From contig OZ244944.1 in NCBI GenBank assembly GCA_965222335.1, positions 2,666,001 to 2,730,000 on the forward strand: a stretch of 64,000 nt of DNA, read 5' to 3'. The stretch comes from G965222335 sp965222335. Its GTDB lineage: Bacteria > Pseudomonadota > Gammaproteobacteria > Pseudomonadales > Halieaceae. The notes beneath the pieces are model-generated. The model had not been told where the DNA came from, made no database searches, and was given only the letters and a program-made list of their open reading frames with translations. Positions 61,444 to 64,000 of the stretch are shown here, in pieces; within the stretch, counting starts at the first letter, position 1; each line of letters begins with the position of its first letter. A program made the translations under genes and the position numbers.

Positions 61444-61698
61444 ATGAACTTGAGAGAGCCCCCGGGACCCGGTAGCAGCGGTGAACGCGCGGAGGCTGCA
61501 AACGAGGTGATCACCCCGGCCATGCGCCTGCACGACCTGATGTCCCGGCACCGGGCGCTGGATGCGAAGATTACCGAGATGTACGGCTACCCGTCCCAGA
61601 ACCAGATCCTGCTGCAGCGCCTGAAAAAGGAAAAGCTGCGCCTGAAGGATGCGATTGAGCGCCTGAAGGACGAACTGATCCCCGACCTCAACGCATGA
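61444..61698 (+). CDS. DUF465 (YdcH-family) small protein
   Basis: An 84-residue protein, mostly helical. The core LHDLMSRHRALDAKI...LQRLKKEKLRLKDAIERL is the DUF465 pattern: two helices forming an antiparallel coiled coil. The first 25 residues are low-complexity and may not belong to the domain. Function unknown. A TGTAG-family repeat follows its stop. Confidence 0.87.
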   Translation: MNLREPPGPGSSGERAEAANEVITPAMRLHDLMSRHRALDAKITEMYGYPSQNQILLQRLKKEKLRLKDAIERLKDELIPDLNA

Positions 61699-61708
61699 CC
61701 ACGCCCCC

Positions 61709-61767
61709 TGTAGTGCCGACAGCGTGCCCCTCTTTTTCGGGCAATTCATTCGGCCATTCATTCGGCC
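61709..61767. repeat. Repeat of the TGTAGGGCCGA family (third copy)
   Basis: TGTAGTGCCGACAGCGTGCC followed by TTTTTCGGGCAATTCATTCGGCC matches the copies at 31636 and 40994. CATTCATTCGGCC is tandemly duplicated at its right end. It lies between the DUF465 gene and the metallo-beta-lactamase-fold gene. Confidence 0.82.
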
Positions 61768-61801
61768 AGGCATCTCTCACAGACAAATAAAGGAGAACAT
61801 T

Positions 61802-62719
61802 ATGCGCCAGCTATCCAAGGTTCTGCTCACAACCCTGATCGCGACCCTCGCGGGCACTGCCCAGGCCCAGGAAGAGGGCGCGCCTGAAGTGAAGGTGTCC
61901 TCCCTGCCCGGCACCTTGCACCTGCTGCAGGGTCGCGGCGGTAACGTGGTGGCCTCGGTGGGGGACGACGGCGTCCTGATTATCGACGACGACTACACCA
62001 ACTATGCCCCGGCCTATGACCAGGCCCTGGACAAGCTCGCCGGCAGCGATACGGTGCCGCGCTTCGTACTCAACACCCACTGGCATTTCGACCACACCGG
62101 CGGCAACGCCTACTGGGGCGAGCGCGGCGCGGTGATCGTGGCCCACGACAACGTCTACCAGCGCATGTCGACCCGCCAGGAAATGAAGGCCTTTGACCGG
62201 GTGATGGAGCCCAGCCCGCGCCCGGCCCTGCCGGTGGTGACCTACGACGACTCACTGGCCCTGCGCTTTAACGGCGACACGATCGAGAGCCAGCACTACC
62301 CCCGCGGCCATACCGACGGCGACAGCGTGGTCTACTTCACCGCCGAGAACGTGGTGCACATGGGCGATCACTACTTCAAGGGCGGCTTTCCCTTCGTGGA
62401 TATCGGCTCCGGCGGCAGCGTGCAGGGCTACCTGAACAATGTGCAGTCAGTGCTGGCCCGCGTGGATAAAGACACCGTGATCGTGCCCGGCCACGGCAGC
62501 CTGTCCAACAAGGCGGAGCTCGCCAGCTACGCCGAGATGCTCAAGGCCACCATCACCGCCGTGGCGGACCACCTGGAAGCCGGCAAGAGCGTGGACGAGA
62601 TCGTCAGCGCCGGCCTCGGCGAGGAGTGGGCGTCCTACGGCCAGGGCTTTATCAACGAAGAGAGCTGGATCCGCACCATCGCCACCAGCCTCAGCGTAAA
62701 ATTGGGGACGGATACCTAA
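61802..62719 (+). CDS. Exported metallo-beta-lactamase-fold hydrolase
   Basis: The ATG at 61802 has a strong AAGGAGA seven bases upstream and starts a signal peptide (MRQLSKVLLTTLIATLAGTAQA). The 305-residue protein has the metal motif HWHFDHTGG and later His/Asp ligands in HYPRGHTDGDS, VHMGDHYF and VPGHGSL. The substrate is unknown; not obviously a true beta-lactamase. The last residues VKLGTDT are encoded by the window's main repeat, which also supplies the stop codon. Confidence 0.9.
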   Translation: MRQLSKVLLTTLIATLAGTAQAQEEGAPEVKVSSLPGTLHLLQGRGGNVVASVGDDGVLIIDDDYTNYAPAYDQALDKLAGSDTVPRFVLNTHWHFDHTGGNAYWGERGAVIVAHDNVYQRMSTRQEMKAFDRVMEPSPRPALPVVTYDDSLALRFNGDTIESQHYPRGHTDGDSVVYFTAENVVHMGDHYFKGGFPFVDIGSGGSVQGYLNNVQSVLARVDKDTVIVPGHGSLSNKAELASYAEMLKATITAVADHLEAGKSVDEIVSAGLGEEWASYGQGFINEESWIRTIATSLSVKLGTDT

Positions 62720-62771
62720 TAGCTTCTGAATTAGGTATCCGTCCCCAATTTCCTATTAGGTATCCGTCCCC
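62699..62771. repeat. Inverted repeat pair plus one extra copy across two convergent 3' ends
   Basis: Bases 62699-62720 and 62730-62751 are perfect 22-base inverted repeats with a nine-base loop, built on GGGGACGGATACC. The stop codon of the metallo-beta-lactamase gene lies in the left arm and that of ogt in the right arm. A third, reverse copy at 62759-62771 lies inside the ogt frame. The hairpin sits where a bidirectional terminator would be expected. Confidence 0.93.
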
Positions 62772-63237
62772 AATTTCTTTGTGGTTGCTCCAGTTCCAGC
62801 AGCCATTGTTTGCGCGCCATGCCGCCGGCGAAGCCGGTAAGGCTGCCGTCGCTGCCGATCACCCGGTGGCAGGGCACCACGATGGGCAGGGGGTTGCGGC
62901 CGTTGGCGGCGCCGACCGCACGTACCGCCCGGTCGCGGCCGATGGCTCGGGCGATCTCCCGGTAGCTGCGGGATTCGCCGTAGGGGATTTTTGCCAGGGC
63001 GGCCCAGACCTGGCGCTGGAAATCGGTACCCGCGGCGGCCAGCGGCAGGTCGAAATGCCGGCGCTGTCCCGCGAAGTATTCTTGGAGCTGGACCCGTGCG
63101 CACGCCAGTACCGGGTCTTCTGTGCCCTCGGCGGCCTCGCCCTGGTGGTGGCCCGGGAAGTGAATTGCCACCAGCGCCGAGCCGCTGGATATCAGCTGCA
63201 AGGGGCCGATGGGGGTGGTCAGGGTGCAGGTATTCAC
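62731..63237 (-). CDS. ogt: Methylated-DNA-[protein]-cysteine S-methyltransferase
   Basis: The active-site motif VVPCHRVIG and the preceding YREIARAIG helix identify O6-alkylguanine transferase. I chose the GTG at 63237: it overlaps the upstream stop (GTGA) and has GGAG six bases before it, giving 168 residues. An ATG at 63249 has no ribosome-binding site. The C-terminus NWGRIPNRKLGTDT is read through two repeat copies in two different frames. It repairs alkylated guanine together with the coupled glycosylase. Confidence 0.93.
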   Translation of the reverse strand: MNTCTLTTPIGPLQLISSGSALVAIHFPGHHQGEAAEGTEDPVLACARVQLQEYFAGQRRHFDLPLAAAGTDFQRQVWAALAKIPYGESRSYREIARAIGRDRAVRAVGAANGRNPLPIVVPCHRVIGSDGSLTGFAGGMARKQWLLELEQPQRNWGRIPNRKLGTDT

Positions 63238-64000
63238 AGGCTTCTCCATAACAGGTTGGCGGCATAGGCCCGCCACGGGCCCCAGGTCGTCGCGGCCTCC
63301 GCCAGCGCCTGGCTGGCTTCCGGCAGGGCAGCCCAGGCCTTGAGCAGGCCCAGGTCTTTGGGCGGGAAGATGTCCGGGTCGCCGAGGCCGCGCATGGCCA
63401 CCATGCCCAGGGTCCAGGGGCCGATGCCGGGCAGGGCGTCCAGTGCCGCGAGCAGGTCATCGGGCTCCTCCGCGGCCAGCAGCTGGCAGGCGGCGCGCAG
63501 GCTTGCCCGCCGCCGCGAAGGCATGGCGAAATCGCTATCCGGCAGGGCGGCGAGGCTGGCGGGGGTGGGGAAGCCTGACTCCCCGCTGTCGCCCGCGGCC
63601 GCCGCCAGGCGCGCCAGCACCGTGCGCGCGGCGCCGATGCTGACCTGCTGGCCGACGATGGCGCGCACCGTGGCTTCGGTGGGGGACCAGTACACCGGGG
63701 AGCGAATCCCGGGAAAGCGCGCCAGCAAGGCGGCCAGAGCCGGGTCGGCGCCGAGGTGGCGGGCGACGCTGGCGGGGTGTGCGTCGAGGTCGAACATGCG
63801 CCGCACGCGGGCGACCAGCGGCATCAGCGGCAGGGGACGCGGCAGGTTCAGGGTGAGGGCCAGGGCCTCGCGCCCGGGCTGCGGGCTGACCCGCAGGGTG
63901 GCGGCTTCTCCCTCGACCAGGAAGTGCCGCCGGTAGCCTGTTGCCGTGACTTCCTCGATGCCTTCGATCGCGTGGCGGGCGAAAAAGTCGATCACCCCGT
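63234..64000 (-). CDS. DNA-3-methyladenine glycosylase II / AlkA domain (5' end cut by window)
   Basis: The frame is open to the right edge. About 250 residues are visible: the AlkA N-terminal beta domain (TATGYRRHFLVEG...ALTLNLP), the helix-hairpin-helix LPGIGPWTLGMVAMRG and the catalytic Asp in PPKDLGLLKA. The enzyme removes alkylated purines. Many relatives are Ada-AlkA fusions with an N-terminal regulator; whether that part exists lies outside the window. The stop overlaps ogt by four bases. Confidence 0.88.
   Translation of the reverse strand, partial: GVIDFFARHAIEGIEEVTATGYRRHFLVEGEAATLRVSPQPGREALALTLNLPRPLPLMPLVARVRRMFDLDAHPASVARHLGADPALAALLARFPGIRSPVYWSPTEATVRAIVGQQVSIGAARTVLARLAAAAGDSGESGFPTPASLAALPDSDFAMPSRRRASLRAACQLLAAEEPDDLLAALDALPGIGPWTLGMVAMRGLGDPDIFPPKDLGLLKAWAALPEASQALAEAATTWGPWRAYAANLLWRSL

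Overview
The window is GC-rich chromosomal DNA of a gammaproteobacterium. The block nrdR-ribD-ribE-ribBX-ribH-nusB-thiL-pgpA ... ribA ... ispA-xseB matches the order I know from Pseudomonas. Together with RimB, EttA, HslR, YrfG and Ogt/AlkA genes this points to a marine gammaproteobacterium, most likely of the Cellvibrionales/Halieaceae type. That placement is an inference from gene content. I see no rRNA, tRNA, CRISPR array, prophage or intact insertion sequence.

Region 1 (1-21344) is the most unusual part. It begins with a redox assembly: a protein with two cyclic-nucleotide-binding-like domains and four 4Fe-4S motifs (cut by the left edge), a membrane protein with two His-x13-His pairs, a decaheme cytochrome with a cytoplasmic FHA-like head, a GlcG/HbpS-type lipoprotein, an outer-membrane barrel, a decaheme/LVIVD-repeat cytochrome and a CX4CH-containing multiheme cytochrome. 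It runs without a break into a Ser/Thr phosphatase (PP2C) and a double-FHA protein. A PilZ gene (opposite strand) and an autotransporter barrel follow, then a membrane Ser/Thr kinase and a Sel1/coiled-coil/caspase protein. Tight overlaps (TGATG, GTGA) couple many of these genes. I read it as a trans-envelope electron conduit under phospho-signalling control.

Region 2 (21346-33696) is mainly housekeeping: ettA, an aspartoacylase-like gene with rimB, a UDP-glucose dehydrogenase, glyA, a gamma-glutamyltransferase-like gene, an APC permease, a lipase-like hydrolase and nrdR. Between the convergent glyA and gamma-glutamyltransferase genes lie two and a half copies of a palindromic element whose stems co-vary.

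Region 3 (33703-42695) holds riboflavin, thiamine, phospholipid and isoprenoid genes. Its ribD carries two repeat copies in frame.

Region 4 (42887-55023) is a surface-polysaccharide island with A+T-rich sequence from about 44.5 to 52.4 kb. It encodes a lipid-linked-glycan-type ABC exporter, nonulosonic-acid genes (NeuA-like, a CBS-NeuB-SAF-TIM-barrel fusion, a UDP-GlcNAc 2-epimerase family protein), putative glycosyltransferases, two methyltransferases, and a glycerol-phosphate pair (TagD-like and CDP-glycerol transferase-like). The island separates xseB-ispA from dxs, which usually adjoin.

Region 5 (55051-64000) carries dxs, an SGNH-like protein, a diguanylate cyclase, hslR-yrfG, cysQ, a DUF465 gene, a metallo-beta-lactamase-fold protein, and a coupled alkA-ogt DNA-alkylation repair pair cut by the right edge.

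Several short repeat families run through the window. The main one has the 13-base core GGGGACGGATACC, present 14 times in five places, often as inverted pairs, and it has entered coding sequence in ribD and in the 3' ends of the metallo-beta-lactamase and ogt genes.
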